From: Streptomyces cellulosae
GTDB lineage: Bacteria > Actinomycetota > Actinomycetes > Streptomycetales > Streptomycetaceae
Assembly: GCF_000721105.1 (NCBI RefSeq)
Contig: NZ_JOEV01000018.1
Coordinates: 1 to 64,000 of the forward strand
Length of the DNA: 64,000 bases
Direction of reading: 5' to 3'
Shown: positions 46,180 through 54,903 of the stretch, in pieces
Layout of the letters: each line of letters begins with the position of its first letter
Position numbering within the stretch: position 1 is the first letter of the stretch
Translations under genes and position numbers: made by a program
The notes under the pieces: model-generated
What the model was told of the DNA's origin: nothing
Databases searched by the model: none
Seen by the model: the letters and a program-made list of their open reading frames with translations, nothing else

Positions 46180-46926
46180 TCACACCAGCCGTCGAGCCGT
46201 GGCCCACCGCGTCAGCTCGTGCCGGTTGGACAGCTGGAGTTTCCTCAGCACCGCCGAGACGTGCGACTCGACCGTCTTCACCGAGATGAACAGCTGCTTG
46301 GCGATCTCCTTGTACGCATAGCCGCGGGCGATGAGCCGCAGCACTTCCCGCTCGCGCTGGGTCAGGCGGTCGAGGTCCTCGTCGACCGGTGGTGCGTCCG
46401 TGGACGCGAAGGCGTCCAGGACGAAGCCGGCGAGCCGAGGCGAGAAGACCGCATCGCCTTCCTGGACACGGAAGATGGAGTTGATCAGGTCCGTGCCGGT
46501 GATCGTCTTGGTGACGTAGCCTCGCGCGCCGCCGCGGATCACGCCGATCACGTCCTCCGCCGCGTCCGAGACGGACAGTGCGAGGAAGCGGACGGGCTGT
46601 TCGGCGTCGGACATCAACGGGGCGCAGCGGCGCAGTACTTCGACGCCGCCGCCGCCCGGGAGGTGGACGTCGAGCAGGACCACCTCGGGCCGGGTCGCGG
46701 TGATGACCGTGACCGCCTGGTCGACGTCGGCGGCCTCGCCGACCACCTCGACGCCGGTCTGCTCGGTCTGGCCGATCTCGGCCTGGACGCCCGTACGGAA
46801 CATGCGGTGGTCGTCGACGAGGACCACGCGCACCTGCCGCGCGCCCGCGCCGCCGTCGGAGGTGTGCGCGGACTCGGCCGCCTCCGCCGCTCCCGCCGTG
46901 CCGTTCTCCTCGGTCGGGTCGCTCAT
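46180..46926 (-). CDS. LuxR/NarL-family response regulator
   Basis: A 248-aa protein with a receiver domain (residues 31-150; acidic VDDH, phosphoacceptor Asp in VVLLDVHLPG, switch Ser in LALSVS, and Lys in YVTKTITG). A C-terminal LuxR-type HTH follows (LTQREREVLRLIARGYAYKE and VSAVLRKLQL). The first 30 residues are disordered. Its start overlaps the stop of the sensor kinase gene (ATGA), so it is the cognate regulator. It probably controls the divergent PspC gene, among others, in response to envelope stress. Confidence 0.96.
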   Translation of the reverse strand: MSDPTEENGTAGAAEAAESAHTSDGGAGARQVRVVLVDDHRMFRTGVQAEIGQTEQTGVEVVGEAADVDQAVTVITATRPEVVLLDVHLPGGGGVEVLRRCAPLMSDAEQPVRFLALSVSDAAEDVIGVIRGGARGYVTKTITGTDLINSIFRVQEGDAVFSPRLAGFVLDAFASTDAPPVDEDLDRLTQREREVLRLIARGYAYKEIAKQLFISVKTVESHVSAVLRKLQLSNRHELTRWATARRLV

Positions 46927-48215
46927 GACGTCTTCTCCGCCCTCTCCATCTCCAGCTCGACCTCCGTGCCGCCGTCCGGCACCGCGCGCAGTCGCGCCGT
47001 ACCGCCGTAGCGCTCCATACGGCCGATGATCGATTCCCTGACACCCATACGGTCGGCGGGTATCGAGTCGAGGTCGAAGCCGGGCCCGCGGTCCCGGACG
47101 GACACGAAGACCGTCTTTCCCTCGACTTCGGCGAAGACCTGTACGGCTCCGCCCTCGCCACCGTACTTGGCCGCGTTCACCATCGCCTCACGCGCGGCCT
47201 GCATCTGTGCCCCGATTCTCTCGTCGAGGGGGCAGTCGCCGACGACCACGACCTCGATGGGGACGCCGTGCTTGTCCTCGACCTCCGCGGCGTTGCGCCG
47301 GACCGCGTCGGCGAGGGTGGTGGGTTCGTCGGCCTCGTCCTTTCCGGTGCCCTCGGGTTTGTAGAGCCAGGTGCGCAGGTCACGCTCCTGGGCGCGGGCG
47401 AGGCGGCGCACCTCGTTCGCGTTCTCCGCGTTGCGCTGGATCAGGGTCAGGGTGTGCAGCACCGAGTCGTGGACGTGCGCCGCGACCTCCGCACGCTCCT
47501 GCGCGCGGATGCGCATCAGACGCTCCTCGGAGAGGTCCTGGGTCATGCGCACGAGGTAGGGGCCGGCGAGGAGCGTTATACCGACGAGTACCGCGAGGGC
47601 CGCCTGGAGGACCGAGCCGAGGTGGGCGGCCGAGCCCTGCAGGACGAAGATCCCGGAGACGCCGGCGGTGACGAGCAGGACACCGGCGCCCGCGCGCAGC
47701 AGCGTGAGCGTCCGCCGACGGCGGCCCGCCTCGACCCAGCGGGCCCGCCGGGCGTTGTCCGCCTGCCGCCAGACAAGGGCGACGCCCGCGCCGACCAGGA
47801 CGATCGGCCACAGGTACGCCTTGGCGCCGTTGCCGAGGTTCACATTGCCCACGAAGACCATGGCCACGACGACCATGAGCAGCAGGGCCACGATCTGGCC
47901 CTTGTCCGGTCTGCGGGCGACGAGCTTGCGGCGGCCGTCCGGCGAGGTCTCGGTGCTGACCAGGGAAGGGGGCCGCTGACCGCCGACGCCGCCGACGCCG
48001 AGGGGTACGACGAACCAGAACGCGGCATACAGCAAGGCCCCGAGGCCGTCCGCCATGAACAGGCCGGCGAAGACCAGCCGCACCCAGATCACAGGCAGCC
48101 CGAGATGCCCGGCGAGCCCCCGCGCCACGCCACCGAGCCAGCGTCCGTCACTGCTGCGGTAGAGCTTGCGCGGCGGCCGCGGTGGCACGAGGGGCGCTGC
48201 TGCGGCTTCCGGCAT
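46923..48215 (-). CDS. PspC-domain sensor histidine kinase
   Basis: A 430-aa protein from the ATG of MPEAAAAPLVPPRPPRKLYR; a GTG five codons earlier is possible. Residues 16-75 are a PspC domain (SDGRWLGGVARGLAGHLGLP), an envelope-stress-associated membrane module. Four or so further membrane helices extend to about residue 225, then come a HisKA_3 dimerisation helix (HVHDSVLHTLTL, phosphorylated His) and a HATPase (EAMVNAAKYGG, RDRGPGFDLDSIP). Several Streptomyces PspC kinases pair with LuxR regulators, and this one overlaps its regulator gene. It probably senses membrane or cell-wall stress. Confidence 0.94.
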   Translation of the reverse strand: MPEAAAAPLVPPRPPRKLYRSSDGRWLGGVARGLAGHLGLPVIWVRLVFAGLFMADGLGALLYAAFWFVVPLGVGGVGGQRPPSLVSTETSPDGRRKLVARRPDKGQIVALLLMVVVAMVFVGNVNLGNGAKAYLWPIVLVGAGVALVWRQADNARRARWVEAGRRRRTLTLLRAGAGVLLVTAGVSGIFVLQGSAAHLGSVLQAALAVLVGITLLAGPYLVRMTQDLSEERLMRIRAQERAEVAAHVHDSVLHTLTLIQRNAENANEVRRLARAQERDLRTWLYKPEGTGKDEADEPTTLADAVRRNAAEVEDKHGVPIEVVVVGDCPLDERIGAQMQAAREAMVNAAKYGGEGGAVQVFAEVEGKTVFVSVRDRGPGFDLDSIPADRMGVRESIIGRMERYGGTARLRAVPDGGTEVELEMERAEKTS

Positions 48216-48401
48216 GCCAACGATGGTCACACGGCGGGCTGTCCGGGGCATCAGGGTTGTCCCCCGAGACACCCCTGATCTTCGACGGGCCCGTCCATCG
48301 AACGCCGCACGCTTCCCCGGCGCCGGATCAGGGGCGATATCAGGGTCCGGCCAGGGTCGTACCGACTGCCGTTGTGCGGGCTCGCCCGTCACCATGGACA
48401 C

Positions 48402-49964
48402 ATGACAGAGCACCAGCACGCCGCGGACTCCGTGCCCGACGAGGGCACCTCGTCCGACGCGCGCCCCGCCCCCGCCGCGGAGAAGGAACCGCGCGCGCAC
48501 GAGCAGGAGCACGCGCGGCCGGAGCCGGGTGCGCACGGGGAGGAGCGGGGTGCGCACGGCGAGGAGCGGGGTGCGCACGGGGAGGGGGGCACGCCGCAGG
48601 AGCGGGGTGCGGGCGAGCGGGCAGCCGCAGCCGGGCGAGCCGGCACCACCGAGGCCGACGCCGGTGTGGCCGGGGGCACCGACCCGGCCGAGCTCCCCCG
48701 CAAGTTCCGGCGTGACCGGCGGCTCAAGATGCTCGCCGGGGTGTGCGCCGGGCTGGGGCGGCAGTGCGACATGGATCCGGTGATCTTCCGGATCACCCTC
48801 GCCGTGCTGTCCGCGACCGGCGGCATCGGCCTCATCTTCTACGGCTTCGCTTGGCTCTTCGTCCCGTACGACGACGAGGACGAGAACGAGGTCCGCAAGC
48901 TCTTCACCGGCCGCGTCGACGGTCAGGCGCTGGCGGCGGTGCTGTTCGCGCTGGTCGGCTGCGGGGTGTTCCTGACGATGCTGAACAACGGCTCGGTGCT
49001 GACCTTCGCGGTCGTCGTGTCCCTGCTCCTCGCCGGCGCCGGGTACTGGTCGCGGCACCGTGGCACGCCCGACACGGACCCGCTGGCGGCGCAGGCCGTC
49101 GCCGACGCGCCGCCGGAGGCCCAGGCGCCGCCGGTCCCCGCCGCCTACCCGTCCTGGTGGCGGGACCCCATCGTCAAGGACGGCACCCATGTCGGCGGCA
49201 CCGGCTATCTGTGGGGGCCGCGTGATTCCCGTGACCGGGACATCGCCGCGGCCGTCAACATCAGCCTCGGTACCGGCTGGGCCGACCGCCAGGACATACG
49301 CACGCCGCCCGCGCGCGAGCCCAGACCGCGCGGTCCCCGCTGGATCGGCGGCCGGCTCTTCCTCCTGGCCCTCCTCGCGGGCGGCCTCGGCACGGGGGCG
49401 ACATGGGAGGAGCAGGCACTCGGCACCAGCCTGCAGACCGGTCTGGCCTGCGCGCTCATCGTGCTGGGCGGCGGTATCGCCGTCAGCGCGTTCCTGGGGC
49501 GCACCGGCGCGGGGTCGATCCTCCTGGCGATCGTCACGGCGGGCCTGCTGGCGGGTTCGGCGGCGCTGCCGGACAACATCGGCACGGACTGGGTGCGCAC
49601 GACCTGGCGGCCCGCCGCGGGGGCCGACGTCCAGCGGAAGTACGACCTCGGCACCGGCGTCGGCACCCTTGATCTGACCGGGCTGCGGTTGGCCGGGGGG
49701 CAGACGGTGGAGTCGGAGGTCGAGGTGGGCGTGGGCCGGGTCCGGGTGGTCGTGCCGCCGGACCTGACGGTGAAGCTGAACATCGACGTGGGGGTGGGTG
49801 ACATCCAGTTGCCGGGTGACGAGCCGAAGGACGTGGACGTGCAGCCGGGCAGGTACAAGCAGCTGACTCTGGAGCCGGACCGGGGCGTGAAGAGCGCCGG
49901 CACGGTCGACCTCGACCTCCAGGTGGGCGTGGGTCAGGCGGAGGTGAGCCGTGCTGCGTCATGA
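48402..49964 (+). CDS. PspC and LiaF-like membrane protein
   Basis: A 520-aa protein, ATG. The N-terminal 90 residues contain a repeat of GAHGEER units and charged low-complexity sequence. A PspC domain (KFRRDRRLKMLAGVCAGLGR) follows with membrane helices, then more helices to around residue 400. The C-terminal domain has the beta-helical pattern of LiaF/DUF2154-type 'cell-wall-active antibiotic response' proteins (LDLTGLRLAGGQTVESEVEVG then GVGRVRVVVPPDLTVKLNID). It lies divergent from the PspC kinase-regulator pair, is probably a target or feedback sensor, and overlaps the next gene by 14 bp. Confidence 0.88.
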   Translation: MTEHQHAADSVPDEGTSSDARPAPAAEKEPRAHEQEHARPEPGAHGEERGAHGEERGAHGEGGTPQERGAGERAAAAGRAGTTEADAGVAGGTDPAELPRKFRRDRRLKMLAGVCAGLGRQCDMDPVIFRITLAVLSATGGIGLIFYGFAWLFVPYDDEDENEVRKLFTGRVDGQALAAVLFALVGCGVFLTMLNNGSVLTFAVVVSLLLAGAGYWSRHRGTPDTDPLAAQAVADAPPEAQAPPVPAAYPSWWRDPIVKDGTHVGGTGYLWGPRDSRDRDIAAAVNISLGTGWADRQDIRTPPAREPRPRGPRWIGGRLFLLALLAGGLGTGATWEEQALGTSLQTGLACALIVLGGGIAVSAFLGRTGAGSILLAIVTAGLLAGSAALPDNIGTDWVRTTWRPAAGADVQRKYDLGTGVGTLDLTGLRLAGGQTVESEVEVGVGRVRVVVPPDLTVKLNIDVGVGDIQLPGDEPKDVDVQPGRYKQLTLEPDRGVKSAGTVDLDLQVGVGQAEVSRAAS

Positions 49965-50169
49965 GTTCCAGCCCGGAAAGCTGGTCGCCGGCCTGTTCCT
50001 CACCCTGGCGGGCGTCATCTACGCCGGTGACGCGGGCGGCCTCTGGGAGACCCCGTGGTTCGCGGTGATCCCCGTGGTCGTGATCGGCCTGTTCCTGGCG
50101 GGCACGGTCGCCCTCGTGACCAACTCCCTGCGCAGACGCCGGAAAACGCGCCACCCCGAGCCGCAGTGA
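49951..50169 (+). CDS. Small two-helix membrane protein
   Basis: A 72-aa protein from a GTG with a clear GGAGG site inside the end of the preceding gene. Two hydrophobic segments (LVAGLFLTLAGVIYAGDAGG and VIPVVVIGLFLAGTVALV) are followed by an Arg-rich cytoplasmic tail. It is coupled to the PspC/LiaF-like gene and most likely belongs to the same envelope-stress unit. Confidence 0.85.
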   Translation: MLRHEFQPGKLVAGLFLTLAGVIYAGDAGGLWETPWFAVIPVVVIGLFLAGTVALVTNSLRRRRKTRHPEPQ

Positions 50170-50180
50170 GGGGCGCCCCA

Positions 50181-50401
50181 TAGGGCCTGGCCCGGCGGAT
50201 CATGCGAGCTTGGCGGGGCCCGGCACGCCCATCTGCGGTGTTGTCGTCGATCGCCGACTCGCCCGCTCTCGGCTTCGCTCGAGCGGGGGCTCGTCGCGTC
50301 GACGCCCTCCTCCGCCTGCACCTGGACGCACCAGACCCCGCTCGCCTGTGGCGACGAGATCCCGTCGCCTACCGCCGTCCTGGTCCGCCGGACAGGACTT
50401 A
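50181..50401. mobile_element. TA-flanked MITE-like element
   Basis: About 220 bp without coding sequence, with imperfect terminal inverted repeats (left GGGCCTGGCCCGGCGGATCA, right end reads AGTCCTGTCCGGCGGACCA on the other strand) and TA on both sides (50181-50182, 50400-50401). TA target duplication and short terminal repeats fit a non-autonomous IS630/Tc1-type element. It has no transposase. The right-hand TA also supplies the doxX stop codon. Confidence 0.65.
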
Positions 50402-50929
50402 GTGGAACGCCCCCGACCGCTGTCGGCGGCGAGATCGAATGGCCGCGTCCAGGGAGAGGACGGGGGCACCGGCCAGGACGAGAGGGGTCCAGGCCATGAG
50501 GTAGGCGAGGTCGTTGCCGTAGTAGTACGGGTCGGAGGCCCAGCTCACGGTCAGCCACAGGCTGAGCGAGATCAACGCGCCGCCGAGGGCGGCCAGGCGG
50601 GTGAGGAGGCCGATCAAAGTGCCGATGCCGACGGCGAGTTCACCGAAGGCGATGGCGTAGCCGAAGCCGGCGGGGTTCTTCAGGGCCAGGTCGACCAGGG
50701 CCGGGACGGCGGAGGAGTCGCGGACGGTGCGCATCAGATCGCCGACGGAACCGGAGCCGGAGGCCTTCATGAAGGCGCTGTCGGTGAGTTTGTCCAGTCC
50801 GGCGTAGATGAAGGTGACGCCGAGGAAGACACGGAGTGGGAGAAGTGCGTAGCGGATGGCGGAGTCCCGCCAGTCGCGGCCGCCGTCGAGATAGGGGGAG
50901 TGCGTGTCCGTTCGAATGCTGTGAGTCAT
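50399..50929 (-). CDS. DoxX-family membrane protein
   Basis: A 176-aa protein with the ATG of MTHSIRTDTHSP. Four membrane helices and the conserved LRVFLGVTFIYAGLDKL segment at the start of the first identify the DoxX family (redox or quinone-related small membrane proteins). Its stop TAA consists of bases at the border of the MITE-like element. The original C-terminus may therefore have been longer or different; it now ends RSGAFH. It is transcribed alone. Confidence 0.88.
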   Translation of the reverse strand: MTHSIRTDTHSPYLDGGRDWRDSAIRYALLPLRVFLGVTFIYAGLDKLTDSAFMKASGSGSVGDLMRTVRDSSAVPALVDLALKNPAGFGYAIAFGELAVGIGTLIGLLTRLAALGGALISLSLWLTVSWASDPYYYGNDLAYLMAWTPLVLAGAPVLSLDAAIRSRRRQRSGAFH

Positions 50930-51075
50930 CGCTCCAAGCCGCCTCTCGCCTGCCGTGCATGACCCCTTCAAAGACGATACGTACGACAGAAGAGCCGCGC
51001 TCAATCCTGTCCTGACCAGTTTCTCCCTTGCCCTGACCAGTTTCTCCGATATGAGCGAATCCGGACCTTGGACCG

Positions 51076-52395
51076 CTACTCGGTCACGTCGATCTGGTAC
51101 CGGTTCGTCTCCACCCCCGCCGCCGTCACCACCTGGACCTCCACGCGGCCCGGTTCCACGTCCACCGGCACCGGCACGGTGAGCACCGAGTCCGTCGGGT
51201 TGCTGAAACCGCCGGTCACCGGAACCAGCGGCACCCGCACGTTCACCGCGCCGATCCGCACGACCATCCGCGACAACCGGTCCGCCCCCTGCGCACCCGG
51301 CGGCACGAATCCGGCGCCGCGGATCTCGACGTCGTCGCCGGTGCGGATGGGCCCGTCCAGGTCGCCGGCCTCCCGGGCGCGTACGACGGAGAGGATCACC
51401 GGGCGGCCGCCCTCGGCGTACTTCCCGGCGAGATAGGTCCCGGCCGACACCAGCACCACCACCGCCAGCCCCCAGGGCAGGTCGGGCAGTTGGTCGGGGC
51501 GCCGGGCGAGCCGTACCGTCGCGAACATGAGGGACACCGTGCTGATGACGACGTACTGGATGTCGGCGAAGGTGCCCCGGCCCGCGTCGTCGGCCAGGAG
51601 ATCGGCGGCGCGAGGCCGGTCGGCCCGGCTCTTCTGCAGGCGTTGCCCGAGGACGCGCAGTCCGACCACGCGCCGTACCAGCACGGCGATCCCGCACACC
51701 ACGGCGAGGACGGTCACCACACCGGCGCCCCGGGCGAGTTCGAGACCGGAGAGCAGCGCGTCGCGTTCGGCGTGGTCGGAGGCGGCGGCCAGGCGGCCGA
51801 CCAGGACGAGCACGGCGTACGCGACGAAGAGCACCCAACCGACCGCCACCGCGCGGGAGGTGGACAGGCGGTTGTCCTCCCCGATCACCGGCGCCAGCGC
51901 CCCGCCGCGCGTCCGGTGGAACCAGGAGGCCGTGGTCAGGGAGACGGCCAGCACGAGGGCGGCCAGCAGTCCCGCCGTGCGCGCGGTGGTCCAACCGGCG
52001 CCGATCGCCGTGAGGGCCTGCACCAGGAGCAGCAGGACGACGAGCGCCCACACCGTGATCGCGGTACGGCGCCACAGCAGGGCCAGCCACGCCTCGCCCT
52101 CGGCCCGGCCGCGTTCGGCGACCAGTTCGGCGGACTGGGTCAACTCCTCCGAGACCCACTGGCGGGACGCCGAGGCCGAGTGGGCCACGCCCGCGGGCAG
52201 CCCCTCCCCCGCCGCGAACCCGTCCCGCTTCAGCAGAAACGCGGCGACCGCCTGCCGGTGCCCCGCACGCGCCCCGTGCGGGCAGTCCCCGCAGGTGCAG
52301 CCCCCTCCGTGCGCGCCCCGAGGACCGCTCCGCGCACCCCGGGGACCGCCCTGCGCGCCCCCGCTCGCGCCCTGTCTCGCCTCCTGCACCGCCAC
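51076..52395 (-). CDS. Hypothetical membrane protein with CTCGDC motif and IPT-like tail
   Basis: A 439-aa protein from a GTG behind GGAAGGCGG. A short Gly/Arg-rich N-terminus is followed by a CTCGDCPHGARAGH motif, a possible metal site, then helices. Seven to eight membrane segments (around 112-330) follow. The C-terminal 100 residues have a beta-rich IPT/TIG-like pattern (RTGDDVEIRGAGFVPPGA, ending VETNRYQIDV), exposed outside or inside depending on helix count. I do not recognise the family. It is upstream of doxX on the same strand, with a 146-bp gap. Confidence 0.83.
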   Translation of the reverse strand: MAVQEARQGASGGAQGGPRGARSGPRGAHGGGCTCGDCPHGARAGHRQAVAAFLLKRDGFAAGEGLPAGVAHSASASRQWVSEELTQSAELVAERGRAEGEAWLALLWRRTAITVWALVVLLLLVQALTAIGAGWTTARTAGLLAALVLAVSLTTASWFHRTRGGALAPVIGEDNRLSTSRAVAVGWVLFVAYAVLVLVGRLAAASDHAERDALLSGLELARGAGVVTVLAVVCGIAVLVRRVVGLRVLGQRLQKSRADRPRAADLLADDAGRGTFADIQYVVISTVSLMFATVRLARRPDQLPDLPWGLAVVVLVSAGTYLAGKYAEGGRPVILSVVRAREAGDLDGPIRTGDDVEIRGAGFVPPGAQGADRLSRMVVRIGAVNVRVPLVPVTGGFSNPTDSVLTVPVPVDVEPGRVEVQVVTAAGVETNRYQIDVTE

Positions 52396-52539
52396 GTCCG
52401 ACGTCCGCCTTCCCGGCCCCGCAACTCCCCTGCATTGACAGCGAATTGTGCCCTATCGGACACGGTCCGCGTCGGCCAGGTCTGGTCAGCGCGGGTGAAG
52501 TCGGGACCGACGTGTTGACCCGACTGCGAGAATGTGGCC

Positions 52540-53436
52540 ATGGCCGAGATCATCCAGCGCGACGGGACCTGGGCCTTCGACGGCAGCACGATCCGGATCA
52601 CGCCGGGTCTGCACCGCTCCGTGCCGCTGTTCCGGCAGACGTACGGGGAGATCGCCGTGCCCCTGGAGGCCGTCTCGGGTGTGGTCTTCGAACCCGAACG
52701 CAAGCGCGGGCGGCTGCGCGTGCGGCTGCGTGAGGGCGCGGATCCGCTGCTCCAGGCGACCGGTGGACGGCTGCCCGATCCCGCCGATCCGTACCGGCTG
52801 GTGGTGGACATCGACCGGGCGGGAGTCGCCGAGTACGTGGCCGAGGAGATCCGTCACGCGCTGCTCCTGGACCAGATCCCCGAGGAACCGGCCAAGGCGT
52901 ACCTCCTGCCCGGGCCGCCGGTCCCGGTCTCGGTGCGTTCCTCCGACGGCACGGTCTCCTTCGACGGCACCCAGGTGCGCATCGACTGGTCGGACACCTC
53001 CGACCGGGTCAAACGGGCCACGGGTCCGCGGATCATCGACATCGGGGACGTCGTTCAGGTCGAGTGGCTGCCCAACTCCGGTTACGAGGACGGCTTCCTG
53101 CGCTTCGCCACCCGCGAGACGGTGTTCTCCAAGCTGCCGCCCGAGAAGGACCCGTACGCCCTGGACCTGTGGGGAAGCCCGCGCCGCGACCAGCTCACGG
53201 CCCTCGTCGCCGCCGCCGTCACGGCCCGGCTGCCGCACCCCTCCACCCGCACGGGTGCCGAGGACGACGAGCGGCGCACCGCCCGGCCCCGCCTCGCGGC
53301 GGCCGTCGGGCCCCCGGCCGACCATCACGACGTACTCCTGCGAAGGCTGCGCGAGTTGGGCGAGCTGCACCGGGACGGCGTGCTCACGGACGAGGAGTTC
53401 GCGATGACCAAGGCGGCCGTCCTGCGGGGTTTCTGA
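52540..53436 (+). CDS. DUF4429 protein with C-terminal SHOCT domain
   Basis: A 298-aa protein; ATG reading MAEIIQRDGTWAFDGSTIRI (a GTG two codons before is possible). Two copies of the DUF4429 beta-rich unit are visible: residues 5-85 and about 130-220 (VSFDGTQVRIDWSD, then VVQVEWLPNSGYEDGFLRF). The last 30 residues, LLRRLRELGELHRDGVLTDE then EFAMTK, are a SHOCT helix-pair common in oligomerisation or membrane-associated proteins. Function unknown. It is convergent with the next gene; the stop codons are 4 bp apart. Confidence 0.9.
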   Translation: MAEIIQRDGTWAFDGSTIRITPGLHRSVPLFRQTYGEIAVPLEAVSGVVFEPERKRGRLRVRLREGADPLLQATGGRLPDPADPYRLVVDIDRAGVAEYVAEEIRHALLLDQIPEEPAKAYLLPGPPVPVSVRSSDGTVSFDGTQVRIDWSDTSDRVKRATGPRIIDIGDVVQVEWLPNSGYEDGFLRFATRETVFSKLPPEKDPYALDLWGSPRRDQLTALVAAAVTARLPHPSTRTGAEDDERRTARPRLAAAVGPPADHHDVLLRRLRELGELHRDGVLTDEEFAMTKAAVLRGF

Positions 53437-53440
53437 ACCG

Positions 53441-54250
53441 TCAGCTCAACAGGTCCGGCTCACTGCGGCTGATGTCCTGCCACATCGGCTGGTAGTTGAT
53501 CCACGCCACCAGGTCCCCGCCCAGTTGCTCCCGCGTCGCCACCGCCATCTTGTGGTCGATCAGGATGGGCCGTCCGGCGGCCTTCGCCGTCAGCTGCACC
53601 TGACAGGACCGTTCCAGCGACAGGAACCACCAGGCCGCCGCGTCCACCGAGTCGCCGACGGTCAGCAGCCCGTGGTTGCGCAGCACGAGTGCCTTGCGGG
53701 TGCCGAGGGCGGTGGCGATACGGCGGCCCTCGTCGGCGTCGACGGCGACGCCGGAGTAGGCGTCGTACAGGGCGTGGTCCTCGTAGAAGGCGCAGCTCTC
53801 CTGGGTGATCGGGTCCAGGAGGTCGCCCAGCGTGGACAGGGCGCGGCCGTGCACCGAGTGGCAGTGGGCGACGGCGACGACGTCGGGGCGGGCGGCGTGC
53901 ACCTGGGCGTGCACGGTGAACGCGGCCTGGTTGACGTGGTAGCCGCCCTCGATCACCTGCCCGTCGGAGTTGGCGAGCACCAGGTCGCTCACGGTGACGT
54001 GCTTGAACGGTATCCCGAACGGATTGACCCAGAAGCAGTCGCTGTACTCGGGGTCGCGGGCGGTGATGTGCCCCGACACCCCGTCCTCGAAGCCGAGCCG
54101 GCCGAAGATCCGCAGCGCGCCCGCGAGCCGCTCCTTGCGGTGCCGTCGCTCGTCGTCGACCGATTCGTGCATCGGCGGCATGGCGAACCGCAGCCGATCG
54201 GTGGGCAGCGGCATCGGCGGTGTGGGCCCGGCTCCGGGCGTCCCGTACAT
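53441..54250 (-). CDS. Class II aldolase/adducin-family protein
   Basis: A 269-aa protein with ATG 7 nt behind GGAGG. It has the class II aldolase fold: GFEDGVSGHITARDP at the phosphate-binding end, and the zinc-binding His pair in AHCHSVHGRALS with a further His in LRNHGLLTVGDS. The metal site is complete, so aldolase or epimerase-like activity (as in fuculose-phosphate aldolase relatives) is possible. The substrate is not given by the sequence. The gene is divergent from the PPOX-like gene. Confidence 0.9.
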   Translation of the reverse strand: MYGTPGAGPTPPMPLPTDRLRFAMPPMHESVDDERRHRKERLAGALRIFGRLGFEDGVSGHITARDPEYSDCFWVNPFGIPFKHVTVSDLVLANSDGQVIEGGYHVNQAAFTVHAQVHAARPDVVAVAHCHSVHGRALSTLGDLLDPITQESCAFYEDHALYDAYSGVAVDADEGRRIATALGTRKALVLRNHGLLTVGDSVDAAAWWFLSLERSCQVQLTAKAAGRPILIDHKMAVATREQLGGDLVAWINYQPMWQDISRSEPDLLS

Positions 54251-54333
54251 GTGTCGTCCTCCAGCACTGCGGGTGCTTTACGGGGCGGAAGTTACCGTCG
54301 GTCAGCGCAGGAGAACAGCGCAGCGTTGTAAAG

Positions 54334-54885
54334 ATGACGCACGCAAGCGAAACACGACAGAAGATGTCGGGTATCGACGCGAGACTGGCCGATATGAACC
54401 GAGCAGAGAACTGGACGGCGGACTGGGCGGCGTTCTCCTCCGCGGAACCCGATCTCGCCAAGACGGTCGAGGCACGCTTCGACGCCTTCACACACCACGT
54501 CCTCGCGACCCTGCGCAAGGACGGCTCTCCGCGCACCACCGGCCTGGAGGTGCGGTTCCTGAACGGCGAGCTGTGGCTGGGCATGATGCCCGACTCGCTC
54601 AAGGCCCTCGACCTGCGCCGCGACCCGCGTTTCGCACTGCAGGCCAACCCCGGGGAGGGCCAGACCATGGGCGGCGGCGACGTACGGATCAGCGGCCGGG
54701 CGATCGAGGTGGAGGACCCGCAGACCAGGACCCGATACGTCGAGGAGGTGGAACCGCCGGAGCCGTTCCACCTCTTCCGCACCGAGCTGACGGAGGTCGT
54801 ACGGACCTACGTCGAGGACGACACGTACCTGGTCTCCCAGGTCTGGAAGCCCGGAGAGCCTTTGCGCACGCTCAGGCGGACGTGA
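54334..54885 (+). CDS. Pyridoxamine 5'-phosphate oxidase-like (PPOX) flavin protein
   Basis: About 183 aa from the ATG of MTHASETRQKMS; starts at 54364 or 54394 (MNRAENWTADWAAF) are equally possible, since none has a good ribosome site. The split-barrel fold pattern is seen in FTHHVLATLRKDGSPRTTGLEVRF and LALDLRRDPRFALQAN-like spacing, typical of F420- or flavin-binding PPOX proteins in actinobacteria. No substrate can be named. It is convergent with guaA; the stops are 18 bp apart. Confidence 0.85.
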   Translation: MTHASETRQKMSGIDARLADMNRAENWTADWAAFSSAEPDLAKTVEARFDAFTHHVLATLRKDGSPRTTGLEVRFLNGELWLGMMPDSLKALDLRRDPRFALQANPGEGQTMGGGDVRISGRAIEVEDPQTRTRYVEEVEPPEPFHLFRTELTEVVRTYVEDDTYLVSQVWKPGEPLRTLRRT

Positions 54886-54903
54886 CCTCCACGGACAGGG
54901 GGA

